Assembly: GCA_947455605.1 (NCBI GenBank)
Contig: CANGOX010000029.1
Location: 1-35,543 of the forward strand
From: Chitinophagaceae bacterium
GTDB taxonomy: Bacteria; Bacteroidota; Bacteroidia; Chitinophagales; Chitinophagaceae
DNA length: 35,543 nt
Direction of reading: 5' to 3'
Every line of letters starts with the position of its first letter. Position 1 is the stretch's first letter. Shown here piece after piece: positions 18,331 through 26,210 of this stretch. The notes beneath the pieces were generated by a model. The model was given only the letters and a program-made list of their open reading frames with translations, was not told the origin of the DNA and ran no database searches. Position numbers and translations under genes: made by a program.

Positions 18331-19092
18331 CTACAATTCTGATGGATTGAGAACCATTTCAAAAGGAGGTTTCAGCAGTTCAAAAAGCAATTCAATCTCT
18401 TCTTTAAAAACGGCATTGGGTTGAAACATATCCCAATGAACTGGTACCAGTTTTTTTACCTGCAGAATAGAGGCAAATTCAAATGCATCTCTTATCCCCA
18501 TATTACCGAGTATGCCCATAGTTTCACGTGCATAGTTGTGTTCGTTTACGGGCAAAAAGGCTGTATCGATAGGTGTATGTCTTTGGACAAATGTGATAAT
18601 CTCCTTTTTAAGAAAGGTATCTCCTGAGTGATAGATACGTTTCCCATCTAACTCAATGATATAACCAAGATACTTGCTGAAACCTTCCTGATCTATTTCA
18701 ATGGTTGGATGTGCAGCCGGTGTGGCATGAATCCGAAGACCCGATTCAAGGCTAAGCCAGTTATCAGGTGCCATTATTACTCTTTCGTTTGGAAATCCAT
18801 TTTCAATGAGATAATGACAAACCTCATTGGGGCCAATGAATCTACACTCAGGCGATGAGGCAGCCAGGGGAATCAGCGTTTCCAGATCGCAGTGATCAAG
18901 ATGAATATGCGTGATCAGCACCCAATCTGCATCATGTATTGTATCGGGCTGAACAGGAACCGGAACCATTCTTTTTAGATGAGTTCCTTCTATCTTTTCA
19001 ACACTATCCGATAAATAAGGATCAATATAAATCCTGGTGTCTTTATATTCCAGAATAAATCCAGATTGACCCAGTGGTGAACATTTAATCAT
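18331..19092 (-). CDS. Metallo-beta-lactamase-fold hydrolase, UlaG-like
   Basis: A 253-residue MBL-fold protein with the metal motif THIHLDH at 61-67, further likely ligands His128 (AAHPT), Asp158 (YHSGD) and His219 (VPVHWDMF), so the site looks complete. The short N-terminal pattern (LGQSGFILEY ... IYIDPYL) resembles the UlaG/YtnP group, which includes L-ascorbate-6-phosphate lactonase. A sugar-lactone hydrolase role would suit its position next to the second CMP-sugar block, but nuclease, phosphodiesterase or other MBL activities cannot be ruled out by sequence. No signal peptide, so cytoplasmic. Confidence 0.9.
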   Translation of the reverse strand: MIKCSPLGQSGFILEYKDTRIYIDPYLSDSVEKIEGTHLKRMVPVPVQPDTIHDADWVLITHIHLDHCDLETLIPLAASSPECRFIGPNEVCHYLIENGFPNERVIMAPDNWLSLESGLRIHATPAAHPTIEIDQEGFSKYLGYIIELDGKRIYHSGDTFLKKEIITFVQRHTPIDTAFLPVNEHNYARETMGILGNMGIRDAFEFASILQVKKLVPVHWDMFQPNAVFKEEIELLFELLKPPFEMVLNPSEL

Positions 19093-19107
19093 ATTTTATA
19101 TTCTCCA

Positions 19108-19695
19108 TTAGAAATTAGATAGCAGTAAGCCATCTTCAGACTGAGCAGCTATTTTATAGCCACTTTCCAATAAAAACGGAACTACTAATGCCCCTTTCCC
19201 CCACCATCCATCTTCGGTAAGTTTTGTGTCATCTACAATAACAACATTTTTTATTGCTAAGAAAGGTTGAGCTGCCTTTATCTGTTCGAGATGAACAGCC
19301 GCAGATCTTTCATTGGTAATGACTTCATTATTATCGTCATAAACAGATCCTACTCTTTTGAGAAGACTTTGTTTATGTTTATCATTATACACCACATCAA
19401 AATTATCAAGGTACAATAACGCGATCTTTCTTTGTGAGTAGGTATTATATACTTTCAGAAAAGCAGTCCCGTCGCTAAGTACCGCATTTCCCCCAACAAC
19501 TTCAGCAGCCATAGCCCTCGACTGAGGTGAAAAATCGACTGAGTAAAATTCTGCATTCACTTTTTTTGACAGTGCCGAATAGAAAAAAGTTGAACTTTCT
19601 TCTCCGGATGATTCCCGGGCTGAGCCTATTTCAACAATACTGGCATCAGCCAGAAAATCTATTTTAATACACTCTATCAGTTTATGTGAAGCCAT
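19108..19695 (-). CDS. Small class I SAM methyltransferase-like protein
   Basis: A 195-residue protein with a Rossmann-like start: VEIGSA (21-26) at the place of SAM motif I, an acidic strand end VDFS (53-56), and LYLDNFD (94-100) as a possible motif IV. The pattern resembles Methyltransf_24/cephalosporin-hydroxylase-like proteins in glycan clusters, but I do not recognise a specific family. It lies 22 bases after the acyltransferase gene and 15 before the hydrolase gene. O-methylation of a sugar is the simplest guess. The GxGxG core is not classical (IGSARES), so SAM binding is not certain. Confidence 0.65.
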   Translation of the reverse strand: MASHKLIECIKIDFLADASIVEIGSARESSGEESSTFFYSALSKKVNAEFYSVDFSPQSRAMAAEVVGGNAVLSDGTAFLKVYNTYSQRKIALLYLDNFDVVYNDKHKQSLLKRVGSVYDDNNEVITNERSAAVHLEQIKAAQPFLAIKNVVIVDDTKLTEDGWWGKGALVVPFLLESGYKIAAQSEDGLLLSNF

Positions 19696-19717
19696 TTTAA
19701 AAAGCTAATTAAATTAT

Positions 19718-20242
19718 TTAACTATTAGGACCAATCACCTGAGCAGGAACTCCTGCCGCAAACACATTATCCGGTATATTTTTTGTTACAACTGAGCCAG
19801 CCCCAACGATCACATTGTCACCAATAGTGACTCCTTTTAATATAGTAACTCTTGACCCTATAAAACAGCCCGAGCCAATGGTGATATCATAACCACTAAC
19901 AGGAACTTCCCGAGGGGCATTTTTATCCATTTGCAGCTTCGCGAGTTTACCATTGTGAAAACGATGAAACCCGGTTAATATATGTACTTCATGTGCCAGA
20001 ATCGTATCCTTTTTTATCAAAATATTTCCACTTGATATATTGAATACAGCATCGGCTGTAGATACATTATTCTCAATAATAAGCTGATTACCGGAACCTT
20101 CCCCATGTACATAGTAATATTCAACATGTTTAAACCCAAGTGCCAAAAATGGTTTAGAAAGCATCCTGTTTATCCAAAAAAAGATTTTTCCGGAAAAACT
20201 ACGCTTTGTTCTCAGTCGTTTGGGGTTAATATAATAAGCCAT
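19718..20242 (-). CDS. Hexapeptide-repeat acyltransferase
   Basis: A 174-residue left-handed beta-helix protein. The repeat pattern runs from about residue 55 to 170, with clear turns in [18 protein letters not shown] and [18 protein letters not shown], ending in the [14 protein letters not shown] cap typical of sugar O- or N-acetyltransferases (LacA/WbbJ type). His85 in [12 protein letters not shown] may be the catalytic base. The basic N-terminal 45 residues with a short hydrophobic segment are not part of the helix. It probably acetylates a sugar precursor or a repeat unit; the target is unknown. Confidence 0.88.
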   Translation of the reverse strand: MAYYINPKRLRTKRSFSGKIFFWINRMLSKPFLALGFKHVEYYYVHGEGSGNQLIIENNVSTADAVFNISSGNILIKKDTILAHEVHILTGFHRFHNGKLAKLQMDKNAPREVPVSGYDITIGSGCFIGSRVTILKGVTIGDNVIVGAGSVVTKNIPDNVFAAGVPAQVIGPNS

Positions 20243-20257
20243 CGGAAATCAATTTAT

Positions 20258-21286
20258 TCAAAACCATAAACCAAATATTTTTTCATACTCATTGATACAG
20301 GATTCCAGTATCGAAAATGCCTCTGGCGAACTTTTTATTCTGGCAGCCGTTAGGAGACGTTGATAGTCATCCGCATGGTTAACCGTTTTATCCTGCTTAA
20401 TTAAGCCATATCTTTTATAAATATTTTTTTGAGGACCCGCATTAATAAACTTACGTGGCACTTTTTGAGAGCTAAGCACTTTTTGTGTGGCAGCAGTAGC
20501 AGAAGCACCAATCAATTGTTCTATGCGTTTTACATAGCCATCTGGCGATAATACAAATTGTTCGAACGGCACAAATGCAATGGTATCCTTAAGTGATTCG
20601 TCTGTTGCTTTTTGAAAAACAGTTTGCAGTAATGTATGAATAACATAGATAACCTTATCGAATGGTTGCGCATTCACATACTGCTCTTCTAATCCGGCGG
20701 CAAACCATGGAACAAGGTTTCCGGAATGCTCAAGCCAGATAGTAAAATCACGTGGGCTATGGCCATGCATATCAATATAACTATGCCAGTGATCCAGAAG
20801 ATATAAAGGATGCCGCACCATTTGAATAATACGTAATCTCTCACCAAAAGCGTTCAGTGCAGGTTGCATACAACTTAAAAGCTGGTGTGTAACCAGAAAG
20901 AGGATCGGGTTTTCTTTTTCTATCCTCTCACCCGCAGCTGCTCCATCTGCCTGAAATAACTGCTTAATATATTTGAGCGCCTTTGAACTTTTGAATATGC
21001 TAGATAGATCCCCGGGTCTGAAATTCACTTCCCGTGAAATCACCCCATCATAATATTTAGTATCCGCAAGAAGATTCAATAATGAATGAGACGCATCGCT
21101 GCTTAATTTATTATTAGCAGCAGATATGCACAGGTATTCAAACATATATTCGAATCGTGCATTCTGAACCCTTTCGTAGGAGCTCACAAGTGGAGAAAAC
21201 ATAGTTTTACCGGTTCCGGTAAGCCCATCCAGTATTACAATCTGCTTACAGAGATGAATGGGTCTTGAAAATTCAGATCCTGTCAT
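20258..21286 (-). CDS. P-loop protein, sulfotransferase-like
   Basis: A 342-residue P-loop protein that I cannot place in a defined family. A Walker A motif GLTGTGKT is at residues 21-28 after a hydrophobic strand (QIVILD). A central strand RIIQMVRHP (152-160) followed by an aromatic helix resembles the 3'-phosphate-binding region of sulfotransferases. True PAPS enzymes usually have an RSGT/S loop rather than GTGKT, so it could be a kinase or another NTP-using enzyme. It overlaps the HisF-like gene by four bases (ATGA), tying it to the amidotransferase set. No signal peptide or membrane helix. Confidence 0.7.
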   Translation of the reverse strand: MTGSEFSRPIHLCKQIVILDGLTGTGKTMFSPLVSSYERVQNARFEYMFEYLCISAANNKLSSDASHSLLNLLADTKYYDGVISREVNFRPGDLSSIFKSSKALKYIKQLFQADGAAAGERIEKENPILFLVTHQLLSCMQPALNAFGERLRIIQMVRHPLYLLDHWHSYIDMHGHSPRDFTIWLEHSGNLVPWFAAGLEEQYVNAQPFDKVIYVIHTLLQTVFQKATDESLKDTIAFVPFEQFVLSPDGYVKRIEQLIGASATAATQKVLSSQKVPRKFINAGPQKNIYKRYGLIKQDKTVNHADDYQRLLTAARIKSSPEAFSILESCINEYEKIFGLWF

Positions 21287-22077
21287 GATTCTATGCTTAT
21301 TTGATCAGGGTTCCAGTTGGCTATATTCAGACCGGAAGCAATGATTTTTTCACGGGCGTTTGGTAACCCATCGCCAATAAAGTTAAACAGGTTAGCTGTT
21401 GCCACAGCGCTCACTTCGTTTATCTGTAATCCCTCAATCAGGTGTTTTTCATTTCCAGCTCCTCCGGCAATGATCAATGGCTTATTTATTTTCTTTGCAA
21501 TGTCATGAATTGTTGCAAAATCATACCCAAAACCTGTGCCATCTTTATCAACAGAGTTCAGGTATATTTCACCTATATCCAGTAATTCAAGATATTCGAG
21601 ATATTGTTCAAGGTTTTTATCAATTTTTTCCGTTCCGTCAGCAATATATACCTCGTTAATTCCATTACTAGTTTTATAATCTACAGAGGCCACTACACTT
21701 TGTGAACCATAATTTCGAATAAGTTCCTTTATTAATTCAGGGTTCTTATATAGGGCGGTGTTCATGATAATTTTATCGGCACCATTCTTAAAAAGCAGTT
21801 CCGCTTCCTCCATGCTTCTGATTCCGCCACCGGCGCATATCGGAATAAAAACATCGTTTACAAGTAAACGAATCATAGAAGCAAAATCACTGACCGATTT
21901 ATTTGTTCTGGATGCATTTACCACAATCAACTCATCAAGTGAAAAAGCGATCTTCTGAAAGCCGTAGTTTTTTTCGAGCCATTTCAGGTCACCTACTTTT
22001 TGTAAACGAAAATTGCGACTTTGGGTAAAGAAACCATCATTATAAATAAGTGAGAAAATTATTCTTTTCCTGAGCAT
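21283..22077 (-). CDS. hisF: HisF paralog partnering the sugar amidotransferase (WbuZ-like)
   Basis: A 264-residue (beta/alpha)8 barrel clearly homologous to HisF: the start MLRKRII, CAGGGIRS (81-88), ASVDYK (130-135) and AGGAGNEKH are in place. The first catalytic Asp is missing: residue 11, Asp in histidine-pathway HisF, is Ile (RIIFSLIYNDG). The second, Asp133, is kept. Its start overlaps the HisH stop by one base. In LPS clusters HisF/HisH pairs deliver ammonia to WbpG/WbuX enzymes, and loss of the cyclase acid agrees with that role instead of histidine synthesis; no other his gene is nearby. Confidence 0.93.
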   Translation of the reverse strand: MLRKRIIFSLIYNDGFFTQSRNFRLQKVGDLKWLEKNYGFQKIAFSLDELIVVNASRTNKSVSDFASMIRLLVNDVFIPICAGGGIRSMEEAELLFKNGADKIIMNTALYKNPELIKELIRNYGSQSVVASVDYKTSNGINEVYIADGTEKIDKNLEQYLEYLELLDIGEIYLNSVDKDGTGFGYDFATIHDIAKKINKPLIIAGGAGNEKHLIEGLQINEVSAVATANLFNFIGDGLPNAREKIIASGLNIANWNPDQISIES

Positions 22078-22688
22078 CAGAATTTTTCAATGAAATTTTT
22101 CAATAGTCGCAACCCATTCTGTTGACTGAGTTCGGGATGAAACTGGACTCCGGCAATATTATTTACTTCAAATCCTGCCACAAATTCGCCATCATAGTCA
22201 CATACACTCTGATTGATATCTTCATCACTTAACATTCGGTAACTATGTGTAAAGTAAAAATCAGGGGTACCCGTAAACCCATGGAACAATTTTGCCTGAG
22301 CTGAAGGTTTTACCTGGTTAAATCCAACATGCGGTACTTTTAATCCTGAAGAATCGAAGCGGGATACATCTCCATTTACAAAACCGAGCCCTTCATTATA
22401 TCCATCTTCCGGACTTGATCGTCCCAATAATTGCATACCCAGGCAAATACCCAGCAGTGGTTTTTTCTCTTCAACCGACAGTTTATACAATAAGGTATCC
22501 AGTTCTGCTTCTCTTATCCGTTGCATAGCTTTTGCAAAAGAGCCTACTCCTGGTAATATGATCTTATCCGAATTTTTTAAGATTTCCTGATCAGATGATA
22601 TTATTACATCAGATACATTCAGGTATTTCAATGTACTGGCTATCGAATGCACATTTCCCATTCCATATTCTACAATCACGATTCTCAT
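22077..22688 (-). CDS. hisH: HisH paralog, glutaminase subunit (WbuY-like)
   Basis: A 203-residue class I glutamine amidotransferase. The triad is intact: Cys82 in LLGICLGMQ, His184 and Glu186 in VQFHPELS. It should hydrolyse glutamine and pass ammonia through the HisF-like barrel. The ATG overlaps the amidotransferase stop by four bases and its own stop overlaps the HisF-like start by one, so the three subunits are translationally coupled. The pairing with a WbpG-type gene indicates a dedicated glycan copy rather than the histidine enzyme. Confidence 0.94.
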   Translation of the reverse strand: MRIVIVEYGMGNVHSIASTLKYLNVSDVIISSDQEILKNSDKIILPGVGSFAKAMQRIREAELDTLLYKLSVEEKKPLLGICLGMQLLGRSSPEDGYNEGLGFVNGDVSRFDSSGLKVPHVGFNQVKPSAQAKLFHGFTGTPDFYFTHSYRMLSDEDINQSVCDYDGEFVAGFEVNNIAGVQFHPELSQQNGLRLLKNFIEKF

Positions 22689-23827
22689 ATGGTAAAATCT
22701 TCTCCGGGTGTAAACCTAGGTTGCCAAACACCCTCTAACTTTTCAAAAAGAGACCTGTTCGCATATTTATCCAAGACTGCATCAAATTCTTCTTTGGTCA
22801 TGCCATAATAAGTAAGGTAGGTATCGATGAGTTGCTCGGGATATGCATTGTCGTACATTTTTACAAGGTTAAGAGCCTGGTCTCTTGTCATAGAACCCCT
22901 TCGGATTTCTATACCTGCATCTTGTGTAGCCCTGCCAAAACCGAATTTCAGATACATCATATAAGCATGTAATGCATAGAGGGCCTGATCGTTCTGAGAA
23001 AAATTGGTAAATGTGTCTGCATTACCTTCTTCTTTTTCTATTAGTCCGCAGTATTCTTTGGCTACTACATAATTCCGGTAAGAATCCCATGGTTCAAAAT
23101 ATGACCAATGCGTAAACGACAAGCCAATTTCCGATACTTCTTCATCCGTTGGAAACTGGAAAAAGGAAAGATCGGCATCTGTTATATCCTGATCTTGTTT
23201 AATTCTATCGAAAACCTTCTGGTGCCCACCTTCCAGATAAACACTCTTCATATAATTGATCCCGTATAAAGCTTTATGTTTACTTTCTACAGATCCTCCA
23301 TATTCAACCTCTCCATCTTCTCCATAAAACAGTAATGGAATTTTGAAATTTGCAGCCGTTTTGATCACAGCAGTCATAATGGCAATTAACCAGCCATAAT
23401 ATGGAAAACCTTTTTCAATAAATCCATATTTATTCAACCGATCCAACGCTTTTGAATTGGGCGAAATATGAATATGATCGTACCCGGAACGAATAAAATT
23501 GAGGAGGTTCTTATCGCCTATTTCAAGTGATAAAGCAGGTCTTACTGTTACTGTAAGCGGGTTCATCCCATACTTGTGTTTCAGCATATAAGCCACATAT
23601 GACCCATCTTTACCACCACTTACCGGAACAATACAATCGAAGTTTCCGGTTTTAGACCGGTTCGTTTCGAGAAGTTCCTTTAATTCATTTTGTCTTGCTG
23701 ACCAATCCATTGTTTTCTTTTCTTCCATCCACTGGCAGGCGTTGCACCATCCTCTATCATCAAAACTGATCCTTGGCCTCGTTGACATATTGAGGCAATG
23801 CTTACACCAAAAAATACTGGTACTCAT
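22685..23827 (-). CDS. N-acetyl sugar amidotransferase (WbpG/WbuX/PseA family)
   Basis: About 380 residues from the ATG at 23827; the in-frame ATG at 23869 would add 14 residues inside the SDR gene and is less likely. Two CxxC pairs (Cys8/Cys11 and Cys28/Cys31) form a likely zinc site, followed by the PP-loop ATP-binding motif SGGKDGS (70-76). Family members use ATP and ammonia to turn an N-acetyl group into an acetamidino group, as in Pseudomonas O-antigen ManNAc derivatives, E. coli FucNAm and Campylobacter nonulosonic acids. It follows the SDR gene by 19 bases. With NeuB/C/A upstream the target may be a nonulosonic acid. Confidence 0.93.
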   Translation of the reverse strand: MSTSIFWCKHCLNMSTRPRISFDDRGWCNACQWMEEKKTMDWSARQNELKELLETNRSKTGNFDCIVPVSGGKDGSYVAYMLKHKYGMNPLTVTVRPALSLEIGDKNLLNFIRSGYDHIHISPNSKALDRLNKYGFIEKGFPYYGWLIAIMTAVIKTAANFKIPLLFYGEDGEVEYGGSVESKHKALYGINYMKSVYLEGGHQKVFDRIKQDQDITDADLSFFQFPTDEEVSEIGLSFTHWSYFEPWDSYRNYVVAKEYCGLIEKEEGNADTFTNFSQNDQALYALHAYMMYLKFGFGRATQDAGIEIRRGSMTRDQALNLVKMYDNAYPEQLIDTYLTYYGMTKEEFDAVLDKYANRSLFEKLEGVWQPRFTPGEDFTI

Positions 23828-23846
23828 TGATTGCTTGTTATACTGT

Positions 23847-24587
23847 TTAAATACTTGTCCATCCACCATCGATCATCAGGTTATGACCGGTAATATATGC
23901 GGCTTCGTCGCTTAGTAAAAAACTAACTGCCGGTGCAATATCAGCAGCTGTACCCATCCTGCGCAAGGGTACTTTTTGTTCATATTGCTTTACAAAACGC
24001 TCGGCCTGTTGATCAAAAATACCACCAGGCGAAATACAGTTTACACGTATACCAACAGGGCCAAAATAAGATGCCATATATCTCGTAAAATTTACAACAC
24101 CTCCTTTGATAGCAGCATAGGCCGCAGGCATGGTCATACCGGTTCCTTCATAAACACCAAAATCCGGTCCTACTACACCATATATAGAAGCGAGATTAAC
24201 GATACTTCCTTTTTTTTGTTTTTTCATGACCGAGGAAATCAATTGGCAGCAGGTAAAGACGCTATTCAATTGCATGTCTACGTTTTGCTTCCAGGATGTA
24301 TCCTCAATATTTTCAAATGTGCTGCCCCAATCTGCAGTTCTCGGATAAGCACAATTTACCCAGCCATCAATTGTTGGATAGGTAGAAAGCACCAGATCTA
24401 TAGCCGCTTGAACGGATGATCTATCAGTGATATCGCAGTTTACTACTTTCCGACCAAGATCTGTAACTACATCGATCTCTGCATTGATAGCTATAGCACC
24501 TTCGGCCTGTGCATGTGACAGTATAGCCCCGCCTATCAGGCCACTCCCACCTGTAACTACGATCACTTTATTTTGTAGTTTACCCAT
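23847..24587 (-). CDS. Short-chain dehydrogenase/reductase, PtmA-like
   Basis: A 246-residue SDR. TGGSGLIG (12-19) binds the cofactor, Ser134 lies in NLASIYG, and Tyr157/Lys161 in YAAIK complete the active site. The LIG variant of the glycine motif and the GVVGPDFGVYEGTGM segment after the Ser resemble SDRs in sialic/legionaminic acid clusters such as Campylobacter PtmA. I chose the ATG at 24587, which overlaps the preceding gene by 8 bases; a TTG three codons earlier is possible. It sits between the Gfo-type gene and the amidotransferase gene. The reaction is unproven; a redox step on an amino-sugar precursor is likely. Confidence 0.88.
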   Translation of the reverse strand: MGKLQNKVIVVTGGSGLIGGAILSHAQAEGAIAINAEIDVVTDLGRKVVNCDITDRSSVQAAIDLVLSTYPTIDGWVNCAYPRTADWGSTFENIEDTSWKQNVDMQLNSVFTCCQLISSVMKKQKKGSIVNLASIYGVVGPDFGVYEGTGMTMPAAYAAIKGGVVNFTRYMASYFGPVGIRVNCISPGGIFDQQAERFVKQYEQKVPLRRMGTAADIAPAVSFLLSDEAAYITGHNLMIDGGWTSI

Positions 24588-25500
24588 GTAATGCAAGTTT
24601 TAAAACATTCACTCCTTCTGAGATACTATTCATCGGTTGTTTATGTTCTTTGATATGATTCATAAAATACCGCATTTGCTGAACATATGTTTGGTTGATG
24701 GAAAATGGGGCTTCATACAAACACTTCTTCGAAATAAGACTTGTAACGGTATTTGCCAAAAGATCGATATGCCATGTATCTTCCTGGCCTACTATTTCAA
24801 TCTGCCTTTTAGCATCACGACGATAATAATTCAACCCGATATTAGCGGTAAATGCGGGATATAGTAATTGAAAATAAGCACTGTCAACTGCGTCAATTCC
24901 TAAAGAAGAAACATTTCTTTTAACTGCTTTTACTTCTGCAGGTATTCCAAACAACCATGCACAATAGTCAAGTTCATGTATCAGATCCAGATGAACACCC
25001 CCACCCATATCGGACTTGGCGCTGTAAACAGTTCTGAAATCTTTGCCAGGCCGCCAGTCGGGTAAATAAGAGCCACAATAAATATTTACTTCATTGATCC
25101 TGATATCTGGTAATAACAGATGGCTCTTACAATACTGTATGGCAGGATGAAAGCGCATGTTACAAGCAATATAGCTGATCAGCTGCTTTTTATTTATCTG
25201 TTCCAGAATCATTTCGACACCGGAAACATCGTCTAATACAGGTTTTTCTATAAACAGCGGGCAATTCAGATCAACACATTGCATAATAGCTTGCTTATGT
25301 ATTGACGTAGGATTAGAGATAATAACAAAATCAAGCGCTTCGGTTAATTCGTTCAGCGAATAAATATTCTTTACTCCTGAAACATCTTCTCCCGTTCTTG
25401 ATGACCGCAACGCATATATGTTTGCCGCAGGTTCTATTTCCCGTATAGCAGTAATATGTTTACCGGCAGCTGAGCCCAGGCCTATGATCAGAATAGTCAA
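24580..25500 (-). CDS. Gfo/Idh/MocA family oxidoreductase next to neuA
   Basis: A 306-residue oxidoreductase with an N-terminal dinucleotide fold (GLGSAAGKH, 7-15), the family EKP motif at 85-87, and the metal-free catalytic region GGGVHLDLIHELDY (167-180) with His175. It begins with TTG overlapping the neuA stop (TTGA), and the Rossmann strand starts at residue 3, so no later start fits. The order neuB-neuC-neuA-Gfo-SDR recalls the Campylobacter ptm genes, where a similar protein (PtmF) takes part in the amino-sugar supply for legionaminic acid; that comparison is from memory. Confidence 0.9.
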   Translation of the reverse strand: MTILIIGLGSAAGKHITAIREIEPAANIYALRSSRTGEDVSGVKNIYSLNELTEALDFVIISNPTSIHKQAIMQCVDLNCPLFIEKPVLDDVSGVEMILEQINKKQLISYIACNMRFHPAIQYCKSHLLLPDIRINEVNIYCGSYLPDWRPGKDFRTVYSAKSDMGGGVHLDLIHELDYCAWLFGIPAEVKAVKRNVSSLGIDAVDSAYFQLLYPAFTANIGLNYYRRDAKRQIEIVGQEDTWHIDLLANTVTSLISKKCLYEAPFSINQTYVQQMRYFMNHIKEHKQPMNSISEGVNVLKLALHG

Positions 25501-26210
25501 AATGCAAAACCTGTTTTATGATTAGCGATAAGGTACTCCATAAATTCAAAATCAATGGGGTGATCAAGGTCAAAACAGATATGATCCATAATATACACCA
25601 GAGAATGATCATTGATAGTAGTCATAGCCGGATCATCGAAATAGGACCTACGGTAAAAATAAAAAGACGCATTCATATCGTATACCTGTGGTGCAGCTTG
25701 ACGGGTAAGAAATTCCCCTTTTTTGATCAACCCAAAATATCCGCTCTCCTTTTTTTCAACCATATTAAAGTAGGGGTTGCGGTTAGCAGGATTTACCGAA
25801 AAGATATTGATCGCTAATGGATCTTTTTGCAGTAAAAGAAAAGCCGATTCGAGGTCTTTCAGGCTTCGAAGTGGCGATGTAATATCCAGATCGAGGATAT
25901 ACTCGTATTGCTGTTTATGCTTATTTTCTTCAAAATGTACTAGATCAGCAATCGTATCTTTTTTCCCCGCCTGGTCGCTGGCAAGATGTGGTGGGCGTAT
26001 ATAGTCCGACTCCAACCCATATTTTGCGGCAACCTGTTTAATTTCAATATCATCTGTTGACAATCCGATGTGGGCCTGAAATTTTGCAGCAAATGCTTTT
26101 GCACTCTCAATACTGAAGGCAATCAGTGGTTTGTTATGCAACAACCTGATATTTTTTCCGGGAATTCCTTTTGAACCACCACGTGCACATATTGATATCA
26201 GCAGGTTCAT
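25497..26210 (-). CDS. neuA: CMP-nonulosonate cytidylyltransferase (NeuA/LegF-like)
   Basis: A 237-residue enzyme that activates a nonulosonic acid with CTP. ARGGSKGIPGKN (9-20) is the nucleotide motif, LDITSPLR (near 109-116) binds the base and phosphate, and FDLDHPIDFEF near the C-terminus carries metal-binding Asp. This length without a C-terminal esterase domain fits LegF and PtmB as well as short NeuA enzymes. The ATG overlaps the neuC stop by one base. Legionaminic, pseudaminic and N-acetylneuraminic acid forms cannot be separated by motif alone; the PglF/E/D genes favour the legionaminic type. Confidence 0.95.
   Translation of the reverse strand: MNLLISICARGGSKGIPGKNIRLLHNKPLIAFSIESAKAFAAKFQAHIGLSTDDIEIKQVAAKYGLESDYIRPPHLASDQAGKKDTIADLVHFEENKHKQQYEYILDLDITSPLRSLKDLESAFLLLQKDPLAINIFSVNPANRNPYFNMVEKKESGYFGLIKKGEFLTRQAAPQVYDMNASFYFYRRSYFDDPAMTTINDHSLVYIMDHICFDLDHPIDFEFMEYLIANHKTGFAF

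Noticed and set aside
21283..22688. HisH/HisF as part of a histidine operon
   Set aside because: No other his genes are nearby, the HisF copy lacks Asp11, and the pair is coupled to a WbpG-type sugar amidotransferase.
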